From NCBI GenBank assembly GCA_023614405.1, contig CM042684.1, forward strand, positions 471,891,650-471,955,649: a DNA stretch of 64,000 nucleotides, read 5' to 3'. Below are positions 34,141 through 45,435 of the stretch, piece by piece. The position numbers were made by a program, and so were the translations under genes. A model generated the notes under the pieces. It made no database searches. It was given only the letters and a program-made list of their open reading frames with translations, and was not told the DNA's origin. Source of the stretch: Avena insularis. Taxonomy: Eukaryota; Streptophyta; Magnoliopsida; Poales; Poaceae. Every line of letters starts with the position of its first letter. The first letter of the stretch is position 1.

Positions 34141-35385
34141 TATCTAGGATTTAAAAACCAATGTCGCCAGTGCTTCTAGCGTCGTATATTACGCGTCAAC
34201 CATGAGATTTGGAATGGGACAAAGAAGTCAGCTGGATCTTCTTCCTTTTGCATGGACGGATGACCTTATCGTGAGGCTGTTGATTTCTCGTGGAGTTCCA
34301 GAGAATCCAGCACATGGGTGGGACCCCTTAGTTCCCCGCGAGCTAGGTGTCTAGATTATCTGTGCATCTCTGACTGGGTCTGAGTTCATCATAGCTGATG
34401 GTGACCGCCAGACAGAGCTCCGTACGGAGTCTTCGAGAGGCTACCCAAAGAGTAACCGTGGTAGTTGTCTCGGGGGATCGTGTCTCATGCAGGGTCGCGG
34501 AGAAGGGCCGCAATTGGCTTGGATCTTAGACTGGGCCCCACACCAAGGAAGTGTGGACGAGAATGCAACTCGGATGTGCAACAAAGCTAAGGTCTCTTGT
34601 GGGAAAAGTGATGCACCTCTACAGAGTGTAAGAATTGTGACATGTTACTCCATGTTCCGGGAAGGAGATATGAACACGGCGGGAAAGGAACCCCACGAAG
34701 GTTCTGGTCAACCTGTGAAGGCTGTCGAACATAGTTTTCAGAATAAAAGCAACCTTTGAAGAAATATTTACGAAAACCTGCATTGCCTACGACCTATGGT
34801 CTGTGGCTGTAGAGATAGTGCATCATACACTCCTTTTTAGTGAACTTGCTGAGTACGCTCGTACTCAACCGTACCTTCTTAACCCTTGCTAGGTTCTAAG
34901 CCATTGAAGACGACGTCAACATCAATTTCTGCTCAAGAAACCATCATCGGCAGCTCAAGTTCTTCAATAAAGTCAATGAAGTCAACATATACATCAGCTG
35001 AAGTGAAGATAAAATCTTTGTTTAGTTAGAAGTAGATACTCTAGCCATAAAACCTACTTCTATAGGGCATTGCATTAGCAGCAATTGCAAACCAATTAGT
35101 TCAGATGCTAGTCTTAGTTACTAGATAGTTTTGAGTTATTATTTCTGGTTCTTCTTTGTAAGAGGTTCTTTCTCTCTCTTTAACCTAGAGTGTTCTCTGG
35201 ATCTTTTGTAAAGAATCGAGTTGTAACCTATAGTCATGTCTTGGACCTGCTGTGTTTCTGTTGTACCACTCTAAGGGATGTAATACTAGTGAATGGTGTT
35301 TCATTGGTGTTATGTCAATGACTATAGTGTACTACATCATGCAGTGATATGCTGGGTCACCGCAGATGACAACCCTAGTTTCCAC
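34141..35385 (+). other. LTR-like degenerate sequence, unassigned
   Basis: Contains ctgagtacgctcgtactcaac, a phrase I associate with Triticeae Gypsy LTRs, followed by a T-rich stretch ending near a possible ...gggtcaccgca terminus at about 35364. No paired LTR or target duplication was found. A 90-codon read at 34487-34759 is probably not a gene. Confidence 0.35.
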
Positions 35386-35922
35386 AACCTCGCCATATTG
35401 CATCTACGCACCCCTGTAACTTTCGACTCCTTCGATAATTCCAAGAGCAGACAAGCAGGAGTAGGGACCTCTACGAAGCCTGAACCTAGGTAAACCTTGC
35501 ATCCATGTGTGCTTGTTTGCTAGCCGATTAATGCCTCCAGCGCTCCCTCCTTCTCCAAAACCAAAGTCCATAACAATGGACATTGATGAGTTTAACCCTC
35601 GTCACTACTAGTGTAGGGTGTTTGCAACTTTGCATTTGTTGGTTAATGGTTGTTCATGTCGCAAGTAAATCGTGTAGTGTAGACGGCCAAACGATGGGTT
35701 CATGCATGTTTCTCTCCCCATGAAAGAAAATCGAATGAAGGCAACCATACAACATGCAAAACATGACTTCTTCTGCATTTTCGTGTGTCCATGCCTTCCC
35801 AAGCCATATGCCAGGGAGGTCAAATCAAACGCACCCCAAATTGTGTGGCCTAACAAACAAACAATCAAAACACCCTTAATTAGGAACCCAGATTTCACCT
35901 TCATTTCTTTTTCTACTAAACA
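35386..35922. other. Unassigned DNA left of the Helitron
   Basis: No gene, repeat unit or terminus recognised. It ends at an A (35922) that pairs with T (42847) as the A/T target of the Helitron. Confidence 0.4.
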
Positions 35923-35926
35923 CTAG

Positions 35927-35953
35927 TTAAGTGCCCGTGCGTTGCTACGGGGC
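35927..35953 (-). terminator. Helitron 3' terminal hairpin
   Basis: Minus-strand GCCCCGTAGC...GCACGGGC folds into a stem with one bulge, a few bases before the terminal CTAG. Such a hairpin is the usual Helitron transposition end signal. Confidence 0.8.
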
Positions 35954-37080
35954 AAACGAAGACTACATTCGGTTGAGTGTAAGATTCTTGTGATTTTTCA
36001 TGTTTAATGTATTTCTCAACTCATACCTCTTTGGCGATCAATATGTACAATTGTGTGACCTTCCCCACTTTGTTCACGCAGTATTGAATTGTTGTCACAT
36101 TGTAGCGTTGCATAGTTCCAATGAATATTATCACATCATGTGCGAAGATTGATGGTGATACTTTAATTAAGTGTCACATGAATTGCATTGGCTAGTTGGT
36201 TAGTTCATATTTTGTTTTACCAATTAAGCATAAAATTCGTATGCTCTAGAAATAGAAGCACAAAGTAATCTTAGTGTCATCAAAATAGCATAATAAAGCT
36301 TTTTTGGTTAATTTTGCAAGCAAGACCAGTTTCAACAATCTTAGTGTCATTAACATAGCAACATGAAGCTTTTGGGTGAATTTTGCAAGGAAGATTAGTT
36401 TCATCAACTTATCTTGTATTTTACTCATTATATTCATCAAATCAGCAACTTGTACTTGCAAATCTATTTTTATTTTCCAACATACTTGAGAACCTCGCAA
36501 GATAAAAGCAGCATATAACATCTCTTCAACCTAAACATGTAATCTGACATAATATATGGTGCCATAGTTAGAAGCTAAGAAAAATGTCACCAGATAACAA
36601 CTTCTATATCGATCTCCCTAGAAACAGATAGCAAAGTTAGTTGATATATTATAAACAAGAGGTAAGAACTACGTAGCATCAACAAAAAAGATCAAATGGA
36701 GATATAGTTCTAAACCCAGAGTAAATATAGAAAGCATTCTAGTTATCAGGACAGAAAATATCACCCAATAGTAGCATCCTAAAAAAATAACTTGCCACAA
36801 GATTAGTATTGAAGCTCTGAACATATATAGCATGTTAATCCTCATAAGCAATAGACAATCATATTACCATATTACCAACCTCAACAATACCCAAGCACCA
36901 TACCTTAATGGGAAGCAAGAGTCATATGTAATTTCTTTCTAGAAGGGTCATGACAATAAGTTGTGGAAATAAATTAGTAACGATCGAAAGAGCAAGAAGA
37001 ACCTAGTGAATGTAAACATAGGTAAAAACTATGTAGAAAATTTTTCATGAACAAATCCTTGGAGTAGCTTTAGGTGACAC
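35954..37080 (-). other. Helitron 3' region without a recognisable gene
   Basis: AT-rich, with a repeated phrase near 36280-36345 and 36340-36400 (aatcttagtgtcat-aa-atagca...aagctttt, twice, about 63 bp apart). No coding frame is supported. Confidence 0.5.
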
Positions 37081-37089
37081 ATGCAACCC

Positions 37090-37560
37090 CAGAGGTAAGA
37101 ACTACATAGCGGCGAATCAACTATTTAAGCCCTCACCCCTTACGAACAAACAGTGAGGACCTGCCTGAAATCTCGTCTTTCCACCAAATGGCAATTTTGG
37201 TCGTCTCATTATATCACACACATTGTTGTCTAACGATTTCACTTCCTATCTCTTTGTCATGGAAGCCTCGTCCGAAAGAATGAGAGAATCTGATTGTAGG
37301 AGCTTGGCACTATCGCTCTATTAGTGAAGCTACACAACCCACCATCATCAATGCCCATCGGTATCTTGAACCGTGAATGAGATTTTTCTCCCTCCAGGCA
37401 TTATGGAACCTCCAACAGTGGATGTAATTGTTGCTACAGCAATCTTTTCCTACCCGCATAACATTATGAGCAAAGTCTTTCTGGTGCCTCTAGGTCCATC
37501 CATGAAGAACACACCACCCTCATTACCATCGATAACAAACTTATGTTAGGTGAGTCTCAT
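37090..37560 (-). pseudogene. Helitron PIF1-like helicase relic
   Basis: Reading the minus strand from about 37555, VIDGNEGGVFFMDGPRGTRK carries a decayed Walker A (GPRGTRKT in place of GPGGTGKT). It is followed after one stop by KIAVATITS-VGGSIMPGG, then by HSRFKIPMGIDDGGLC about 190 bp further on. Fragments of DEASMTKR and of the LPFGGK...FRQVL helicase block follow in shifting frames. These are the hallmark motifs of the SF1B helicase domain of plant RepHel. At least three stops or frameshifts make it non-functional. The N-terminal Rep part is absent or beyond recognition. Confidence 0.8.
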
Positions 37561-38580
37561 AGATTTTTGTCCTCATCGTTGAGCTCGATAGTGGACTCTT
37601 CAAAGATCTCCCTTGGCACACCGGTGGTGCTGTCAAATTGCTCATCGAGAGGAAATGACTATATGTTCTTGTCCCCCACTTAACGATATCAATAATGGCA
37701 GCGAAAAAACTTTAAAAAAAAAGAACATTTTTTTGTTAGCCTGGAATTGATTTTATCATTAATTCAAAATAAACATGTTGGTTTTGTAATGTTCACATAA
37801 AACACCATACCTATTAATTAGACTAATCTCCAAAAGATGATTGCATAATTATACAGATAAAATTTTAAAATAAGTATACATAAATCTTAGAGAGCTTCTG
37901 CTAGGCCGAGATGTCATCAAATCAAATTCATTGGTATGCCACATTCTTGGTGCATCGACACTGATACATTTAATATTAGAAAACCTTACAATCCGAAACT
38001 TATGCATTGAAGAAATACAGTTGTGCAATATCAGAAATTCTCAATAGTTGTAGTACAGTGAGACACATATTTTTTAGCAATATGATGGAAGCTCTTTAGA
38101 GCAATCTGCAAGAACCTGCATGAACACACGCCACATGTGTCACAACTTCTAAGTAATTCTCAGCCTTACCTTCAGTTCAGCTCCAAACATGGAGTAGCTA
38201 ACATGATTCTTCCAAGCAAACATGCATACCCTCAAAACAACATTATACAAAGATAGGAACAGGTGGAAAACATCTGTGAATTGCCTCAAGTCATGCGTGC
38301 TTTGATCACCCGATGGAATCTGCAAGCCTTGTAACCTGTGTTGCAACGACCTTTCTATCTTTTAACCTCACTATCATAGTGGCTTTTAGTCATCCATTTA
38401 TAACAGTGTTGGTCATCCCCTACTTCAACATGGCATTCGCCTTCGTGCGACGTTGTTTTCTTCAACTCTGGCCCCTCCAGTCGATCCGTTTCCTATGACT
38501 TAAGAGTTGATATGCAATAACATAAATCAATATGCGTCCGCTTCTCAAGCAGTATTGCTGAAAAAATCATTATGCGTGCG
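37561..38580 (-). other. Helitron middle region with one exon-like read
   Basis: Mostly AT-rich. A 65-codon minus-strand read at 38149-38346 (QIPSGDQSTHDLRQFTDVF, then WKNHVSYSMFGAELK) ends at AAG|GTAAGG, a good splice donor. It might be an exon remnant, but I do not recognise it. Confidence 0.3.
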
Positions 38581-38589
38581 CTTTTCAAT

Positions 38590-39550
38590 CATTGTGATCT
38601 TCTTTTCACTTCTTGCCGGAACCCTTTGAGTATGCCGGTGTTCATTGTCCGTCCCCTCGAGCTTTGAGTGGAAGGGCCAGCGCGGGAGCTCTAGTGGAAG
38701 AATGGATCATGCTCGGTTGGGGTGTCGAGGTACCATGCTTTGGGCAAAAGCCCTTCCTTTCGGGGCCGGTGACGGCGACACCTGAGGGTGCCGTTTCCTC
38801 TGAGGCGTCATCGAGAAGCTTCGGTACCTCCCTCGTCCAGTGTCTCATGTTCTAGGTGAAAACCTCAGATTTGACTTGCCAAATCGGGCGACGGCGGCGT
38901 CTTCGACGTCGCACCCTCCATGGAGGCGTTGTCTTGAGGACTTGACTCTCTGGTTCATGACGTAGTTCTTTGCCATGGATCTTAGTGTTGGCCATATAGG
39001 AGGCTTCTTGCGGTGCAGATGGTGTGTCGGCCTCTCGAGAGATATCGCGGTGGCTTGCGCTACGAGGATCTTCATCGAACAGCGCGAGCAAGCCTTTGGA
39101 TGAGCAGTGATGGGTTAGCCTCTGTGCTTGATGGCGGGCCGTTGAAGAGACTGCACGCTTGCACATCTGTTGAGGTTGTTGGGAGCTAGCCGCCGCGCCG
39201 ACGGCGTACCCCGGATTTGGGCTGAGGCTGGAGCAGCAATGCTTTCTGCTGAGCCGTCGTTGGCTTGCAGGATTCAGGCGGAACACGTCTTGGCTGCGGC
39301 TGGCAAGTTCTTGATAATTTTGATGATGCACAAGCACTACGACTTTTATCGGCAAGGGTTCTGTTTAGTGGACGATCTCACTCTGTGATGTCTTGGAGAA
39401 GCGCTCGATGGATTTTGGCCATTTAGCGTAGGCTTGTTTTGAGTGTTGGGGGTGTAAATATGGGTGTTTCGGCCTTTTCTTAGGCTTGTAATTAAACTTC
39501 TTTCCCATCAATGAATCGAAACACAAAGTTTTTTGTGTTTTCGCGAAAAA
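38590..39550 (+). mobile_element. Non-LTR retrotransposon-like 3' fragment inside the Helitron
   Basis: A GC-rich block that ends with a T-rich segment typical of grass LINE-like 3' ends (gtgtttcggccttttcttagg, then caatgaatcgaaacac and an A-rich tail near 39520-39550). Neither a reverse-transcriptase motif nor target duplications are visible. The call rests on overall resemblance only. ORFs on both strands (up to 167 codons) look like GC shadows. Confidence 0.35.
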
Positions 39551-40732
39551 TATGCTCCTGCTATGAACACACTGATGACCATATGGAAAGCTTCAATGTC
39601 TTCATTCTCCACTTCTTGTACCCACACTGCTATAACATAACATGCCATCTCCCTCTGTCTCCGGCCATCCTTTGACCCCCTTCTTCCAGCTTTAGTCCAC
39701 CTTTGATGCGAGAAAGAACTTTTTTGCCTTAACAGTTAAATCCTATTTTTGTTGGAATATTTATAGTTGTAACTTGCTCATCTGTTGTAAGCAAAGAAAA
39801 TATCTATCCAGGCCTACAACATTTGATAGATACATAATCTCAAAACACTGTGATAAATAAATTCAAATTGGGCAAAGCTTTTAATTATTTTACAAAACAA
39901 AGGCATATCAGAATTTCCATAATGAATTTCCAAACAAGATATAAGTTTAGAAAATAATGAGCTAAAATATAATCTGCCAATCTACTTACCTCTCCTCTAA
40001 TTGTGCAACATTTGTCATCGAGGGGCGAAGGGTTGAGAGTTCCGTGATCCAGTAAAGTTTGGTAGCGCCTCTGTTTGAACATGACAATAATGGAGGGTAT
40101 TTAGTAAAAGTGTTATCGTATTTCTTATCAAAATCTGGTACTATTTTTATATTTCATTATTAGACATGAATGTTGTGGAGGAAAAAATAAAGAAGAACTG
40201 AAGAAAAGATAGCAAACATTACGCTTGAATTAAAGTTGATCAGTCTTAAACTATTTCTAATAATCAGAGACCTCTTGCTTTCAGAATTTTTCAAGTCCCA
40301 CAAAATTTAAAAGAGCATTCTCACTAAGAATTTGGTTGATTGGAATAACATTTCTAACATTGGGAATGATAATTCTCGTATTATCTCCAAAAAAAATCTG
40401 CAAGTCAAAACAATTTATGAGGGTTTTGCAAGTTTTGTAGATGAGGCAGATAATCTGAATGCACACAAGACGTACTTGAGTATTCAGCGTGGGTACATAA
40501 AATCTCCTCACAACAAAATGTCTTTACATGCAAGGAACACATGTTATTAAACATGATTAGTATATATTTCTATTTTATTATACAACCATAGTTCAAAAAG
40601 TAGATACTACAGACAGAAGCCTAAATTCAGTGTCATTGTATGGTAAACAACTTTCCACATCCTTACATGCATATGCATGCTATGTCGGACTCTGATGTTT
40701 GGGATAAGAATCGGACCTTCATGCAGTAAGGT
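39551..40732 (-). other. Helitron region with further exon-like remnants
   Basis: Two minus-strand reads look exon-like. One at 39990-40082 (MFKQRRYQTLLDHGTLNPS) ends at GGAGAG|GTAAGT, a consensus donor. The other at 40281-40398 follows ACTTGCAG with FFGDNTRIIIPNVRN and ends in a stop. Neither is recognised, and no complete frame links them. Confidence 0.3.
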
Positions 40733-41638
40733 CGTCTCTCAGTAGAGCCATGTATGTTTCAGTGAGCATCTCTGCCAGAATGTGCAAAGCAAATAATGTT
40801 TGGATTAATCTCCTCGAGTTCCCACATAAGAGTAGCTGATTCAAGGATGGGCAAACAGTTTACAGCAGTACCAAGCTAACAAGAGATTATGTTACATACC
40901 TGATGCATATGCGTTTTTTTCCACTTCTTTCTTGTCTTCGCCTGCTTCTTTAGTCACCATTCTATCATTTGGAGAGAACACTTGATCTTCATCTACTGGC
41001 ACACAAACATAAATGTAGGTTTTTAGCCCAAATTTTCACTTATCATCTAGACTGGCCAAACCAAAATTGCATGTTATAGACAAACACTAACCATGTAAAC
41101 CACCTGACTCAAGGCGCAAACACGATGCGAAGACATTTAACAAATTGACATATACTCTCTATCAAGTAATTTAAGATATCTGCCTTGGTGCAATATTCTG
41201 AGTGAGATAGAAAACCGTGAGGAAAGTTTGTCGCGAAAACTGAAGCATACCATCATGTGTTGTTTCCTATTCTCTCGTTATTCTTTCCTCAATTGAAACT
41301 TCACTGCCAAAAAAGCTTCTTTACCTCCTTACCAGATCAGCACCATGGCATCATAGTAGAAAAATATCTAATGCCAAACTGAGAGATGCAAAGTACAAAT
41401 ATATGATCGACTGTGACCGGGTCTCCCTTGATGCATCATTTGGCTTCAAAAATGACATAGACACCGTTATACCAATGGATTTAGGGCATCATATGTAGCC
41501 AATACTTACATCAGGTTTGTTTGCTAATGCATGGACGTAGGACTGCAGGTAAGTCGCCTCTCCTACTTTTCCTAATTCGCCATCTACTGATTTACGTCGC
41601 AAATGAGGTTGCACCCCAGAAGTTCTGCCTCTTAACAT
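40733..41638 (-). pseudogene. Multi-exon gene fragment inside the Helitron (possible capture)
   Basis: Four minus-strand exon-like segments. E1 41638-41510 starts at an ATG (MLRGRTSGVQPHL, then ATYLQSYVHALANKPD) and ends at GAT|GTAAGT. E2 41179-41092 (FASCLRLESGGLH) follows ...CAAGGCAG and ends at CATG|GTTAGT. E3 40995-40900 (VDEDQVFSPNDRMVT) follows GTGCCAG and ends at TCAG|GTATGT. E4 after TTCTGGCAG (exon side from about 40767) reads EMLTETYMALLRDDLTA then stop. E2-E3 and E3-E4 join in frame. E1-E2 does not, so E2 carries a shift or an exon is lost. The protein is not recognised. Confidence 0.5.
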
Positions 41639-42846
41639 TGCCACACAAACCTACGTTGGGATCAGATGGGCCAGAACTGACTGAATGCCCTTTAACATAA
41701 TTTCAGAGATGAACATGGACAGATGCAATGTGAGAGTGAGAGTGACTTTAGCATCCTAACTGGCATGTCAGTTTTTCAATAAAACGAATCAGAAATAATT
41801 GCGAACCTAATTGTATAAGACATTGCAAGTTGACATTTCGTCGAACATGTAGAATGCAACAATGACTTCATTGAGTTATACCTGGACAAACAATGGTCCG
41901 AAGAGTGGAAGCTCGGTGTGGTACGGGGTGGTATCAGTCTCGACTAAGAAAATTTCCGGGTCTGTTGGAGTCATCGGTGAATCGGCCCTAGCTGCTATGG
42001 CGATGGACAACAACCACGACCTCTTTGGCTCTTTGTGGGTGTGAGGAGCCCGGTCCTGTGTAGAGATGCATCAGGACCGTGCAGCGTGTTACGACGTCCG
42101 CGATTACGGTCCGTAGCTGCACGGCGAGGAGGAAAGCGGAACAAGCTAAGCTCACGTACCGCAGCGAAGACCTGCCGGTGGCGCTTCTCCACGCGGCGCA
42201 GCTCTCCGGGGAGCACAGCCCGTGTTAGTCTTCCTTGCGCCTGATCTATACCGCTGCCAGATCCATGGCCGGCAGTCGCCGCCTCAGATGTTTAAGGCAA
42301 GGCGAGCGGGAGGTGAGTATTTGCTGTTAGAAAATCGAAGCAGGCGATGGGCGATGGGTGAGGGGAATCAGTCGGGACGGGGTGGAGGGGGATGCGGACG
42401 GACGAAGAGGCGACGTAGCGCGGCGGTGGCAGAAAACGGACGGAAGGATCATACCGTCGCGGTTGCACCGACCGATATCGCTCGACGGCGGGCGGCGCTT
42501 ATGGGATGGGCGAGATAGGAGGATCTTCTGAAGATGGCGGTGGATCACGGTGGCTGATCGATGCCTTCGCATTGATCGGGATCGGCTCAGGCTGGTGGAG
42601 CTTTGAAAGCGAGGAGCGTTCATGTGTGGTCAGCTGGGCATTTATGATTTAGATTTAGATGTCTTTGACCGGGGGTTTGGAATTTGGAGACACGGCGATC
42701 ACGTCAAGCGAGGATCGCGGCGTATGTTTTCAATTCTCTTTTAATGTGCGCATAGGGAGCGACGTGAGCGAGGACGGAGGTTGGACGAAGGCAAGGACGT
42801 AGTGGGCAGAAAACGGAACCCCTTCCTACTTTTTAGATAGTAGAGA
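41639..42846 (-). other. Helitron 5' region, GC-rich, with one possible upstream exon
   Basis: 42030-42560 is GC-rich. A minus-strand stretch around 42140-42290 is open in one frame (GRLTRAVLPGELRRVEKRH, then RQVFAA) and ends at GCG|GTACGTGAG, a consensus donor, as a GC-rich grass first exon might. No in-frame ATG was found after its upstream stop. 42560-42846 shows only the Helitron 5' terminus. Confidence 0.3.
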
Positions 42847-43225
42847 TAATGATGCTCCAAAGCTGCTTTGCAAGGCTACCAAGGAGAAAAGAGACCTTCA
42901 TTTCACACTCCTTTGGTGGTATACTAAGAGCATCTCCATTCCTCCCCCCTAAAGGTCAAAAAAATCCAAAATAGGGGTGTCGAAAAGAGAAAATGATCCC
43001 AGCCATCTCTCCCAAATAATTTTTTCATCTGGCGCGGACAGAATACACATCCGACACCCCAGGAAACCCTTAGTGCACAGGCAACCGGGGGCGTCGGCTA
43101 CACCGCAGCGGGGCTAAAATCGCGCCATGCGTCCTCTGGACCACAAACACATTAATTCACTCATTTCTCTCTCCTTCCCTGCGTGCGCGTCCGACCTCAC
43201 CTCAACTCCCGCTGGCCACCGCAAG

Positions 43226-43470
43226 TGCATCCCCGTCATGCGCCTCCTCTAGCCTCACCGATCGCCTCGCCACCGCCCGTCACCTGACACGCGCCTCGTC
43301 GTCGCCCCGCGCCTCCTCTAGCCTCGTCGTCGCATCGTCGCCCAACACACACCTCGTCGTTGCCCCGCGCCTCCTCTAGCCTCGCCGCTTGCCTCGCCTC
43401 CACCGCGCCTCCTCTGGCCTCGCCGCTGCCCGACACATGCCTCTCCTAGCCTCACTGCCGCCCCACCTCC
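43226..43470. repeat. Degenerate GC-rich tandem repeat
   Basis: The phrase cgcctcctctagcctcgtcg and variants (cgcctcctctagcctcgccg, cgcctcctctggcctcgccg) recur four or more times at irregular spacing. It explains the Gly/Arg/Ala-rich open reads on the minus strand. Confidence 0.75.
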
Positions 43471-43478
43471 CTCATTGA

Positions 43479-43923
43479 TGCCCCGGCCAGAGCCACCGTC
43501 CTCCGTGTCGCCATCGAAGACGTCGTGGATGCCCTGCTGTAGCTGCGTGCCGGCGTGCTCGCACGGCTTGGATGGGGTGCCAGAGGCAGAGCACTCGTGT
43601 GTGGCTGCGGCCTGCGGCGTGTAGGACGAGGTGGCCTCCATCAAGGCATGGCGGCTGCGACGTGGTCGCCATCGAGGTGGGCGGCACGATCCCAAGGCGC
43701 TGAGGCTGGTGCACGTCCTTTGCCGACACGCGAACATGGCCATGCACGACAGCTATGGCTTGGTGGCCACCTAGGTGGGCGTGCGAGATCCTATCTGCGG
43801 ACCAGCCGGCGTGCCGCACTGGTCGGGCCTCGGTGCGGAGGACCTATGGTGCATCAAGCGGCTCCCAGACGACACACTCGGCGACTGGAGCAAGGCGCTG
43901 CTTGGCCGCTCCATCTTCATCTG
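43479..43923 (+). pseudogene. Gene-like GC-rich fragment inside the TIR element
   Basis: One plus frame from the ATG at 43479 reads MPRPEPPSSVSPSKTSW, crosses a stop near 43620, continues with ALRLVHVLCRHANMAMHDSY and ends WCIKRLPDDTLGDWSKALL, with one more stop. Balanced composition and few stops suggest decayed coding DNA. Longer open reads in the other frames (up to 141 codons) are Arg/Ala/Gly-rich. Not recognised; capture by the TIR element is an inference. Confidence 0.3.
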
Positions 43924-44247
43924 ACCATTTCTTTTAGTATTACTATAGGTTTTTCCGGTCCTTCCTAGAGCAGAGCCTCCTTGCGGGTGCCGGTGACCAT
44001 CAGTGAGGAGACGTGCCACCCGAGGCGGCTCTGGATGTTTGTGTCCAACTCGAGTGGCATGGTTGTGCGGCGATGGCCCTCTGTGTCTCTAGTCATTGTG
44101 CCCACAGGTTGTTTGAATGTATTTTGATATTGGGGGTGTGACGGGGTATCATCAAGCCCTATAATCAAAAAATAGCCGTCGCCCCCCTCCAATATAGGCA
44201 AAAAATGGTACCGCCAGACCTCATATGGGGGCGAGTGGAGATGCTCT

Positions 44248-44489
44248 GACCCCGGCCAACCACAACCCACAAGTCTTTAATGGATCGGTAGTTTTTTTAG
44301 AGAGAGATTATGATCGGTAGGGTTTCCACGATCGGAAGAAGTTCATTGTTCATTCAAGAGATGCAAGTGAGTCACAAACTCACCATGATGGTAGCTTTTA
44401 CCCTCTTTACTTTAAGAAATGAACTAACTTTTAATAGAGGGTATCTTAATGTTTACCCACTTCGATCTCTCATGTCCCTCCCTTTCACA
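44248..44489. other. Unassigned DNA between the TIR element and the Stowaway end
   Basis: Short AT-rich stretch, no feature recognised. Confidence 0.4.
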
Positions 44490-44526
44490 AAGCTAAAACA
44501 TCTTATATTTTAAAACAGAGGGAGTA
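44490..44526. mobile_element. Stowaway MITE terminus, truncated
   Basis: acatcttatattttaaaac followed by agagggagta is the typical right end of a Triticeae Stowaway MITE with its TA target. No matching left end was found upstream, so the element is truncated. Confidence 0.65.
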
Positions 44527-45148
44527 CATTTTAGTACCACAATTGGGGCGATAGTAACAGCTTAGTGCCACTATTGCAATTTTTTGCGGATACATACCAC
44601 TTATGGGACAAGATGTTACAAATAGGTCACTTTTTTGGCTAATTGCATTTTAACAACAAAACTATAATTAATGGGGCCACAATTAGGCAATGACATGGAC
44701 ATAGGGCCCACCTATCATTCCTCTCATATTCTTCCCCTCTCTCTCTTCTCTAGTATCCTTCTTCTTCTGGAAACCGCTCTTTCTACCCCTCCCGACCTTT
44801 TAGAGCTTCGTCATTAACTGACGATGTCCGCCTTGTTGCCCGCATCTCCCCTGTAGATGAAATTGAAGCCAAGCTTCCCTAATTGATGCCACCGTCCATG
44901 CCATGTTTGTCGTGTGCTAGCCATCGTTGATGTCGCCTCCAACCTTTCCTAAACTCGTTGACCTTCCCCTTGCATACCTGGTGAGATCCTACTCCTCCTT
45001 GGACGTGGTCAGGCCCTCATGACCGCGGTAATGACACGGCGCTGGCGGGACATAGCAGGAGGGGGCGGCGGGAAGTAGAAAGAGGGGGTGGCGGCAGGAG
45101 GTATAAGGAGGGGTGCTAGTGGTGAAAGGTAGCATGAGGGATTGTCGG
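44527..45148. other. Unassigned DNA left of the truncated LTR
   Basis: No ORF or terminus recognised. The last 150 bp are GC-rich (gcgggac, gggggcggcggg). Confidence 0.4.
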
Positions 45149-45435
45149 TGATACATTGAAAATGTATCTATAATTTTTGATGTTCCATGCTTGGTTTTAT
45201 CCACTTTCTTGTGTTTTGTTCCAACTTTGGAGTACTTTTCATATGATTTCTTGGACTAACCTATTAACAAGAGTCACAGTGCCAGCTGCCTGTTTTCTGC
45301 TGTTTTTAGTTCCAGGAAATTCAGAAAATGAATATTTTCGGAATTGGACGGGACAAAAGCCAAAGTGTCTATTTTTCCGGAAGTCATCAGATGCCAGAAT
45401 ACGAGACGGAGAGGAGCCAGGGGCCACCACACCAC
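45149..45435 (+). mobile_element. Truncated LTR of the element C family
   Basis: TGATACATTGAAAATG through gccaccacaccac, the first 287 bp of a C-type LTR, cut off within the left arm of the palindrome where Copia LTR sequence begins. No other part of that element is present nearby. Confidence 0.88.

Larger units (their letters stand above)
35923..42846 (-). mobile_element. Helitron (6.9 kb, minus strand) with decayed helicase
   Basis: On the minus strand it starts TCTCTACTATCTAAAAAGTAGG at 42846 and ends with a GC-rich hairpin, then ACTTAACTAG at 35923. Host bases are A before the TC and T after the CTAG, as Helitrons require, and there is no target duplication or inverted repeat. An internal PIF1-type helicase relic on the same strand (37090-37560) confirms the class. 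No Rep (HUH nuclease) motif was found. The 5' half holds exon-like segments that may be captured host DNA. Confidence 0.85.
42927..44247. mobile_element. GC-rich TIR DNA transposon, possibly Harbinger-like, non-autonomous
   Basis: Imperfect terminal inverted repeats of about 24 bp: AGAGCATCTCCATTCCTCCC at 42927 and its complement AGAGCATCTCCACTCGCCCC ending at 44247. If the TIR begins at GAGCATC, the flanks are TAA and TGA, one mismatch from a 3-bp TWA duplication. No transposase motif is seen. The interior is GC-rich (43200-43930). The superfamily is a guess. Confidence 0.6.

Noticed and set aside
38852..39355. 167-codon minus-strand ORF in the Helitron
   Set aside because: Low-complexity Arg run and no recognisable domain. 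The opposite strand fits a LINE-like 3' fragment better.
43318..43743. 141-codon minus-strand ORF
   Set aside because: Gly/Arg/Ala-rich read through a GC-rich tandem repeat; a compositional shadow.
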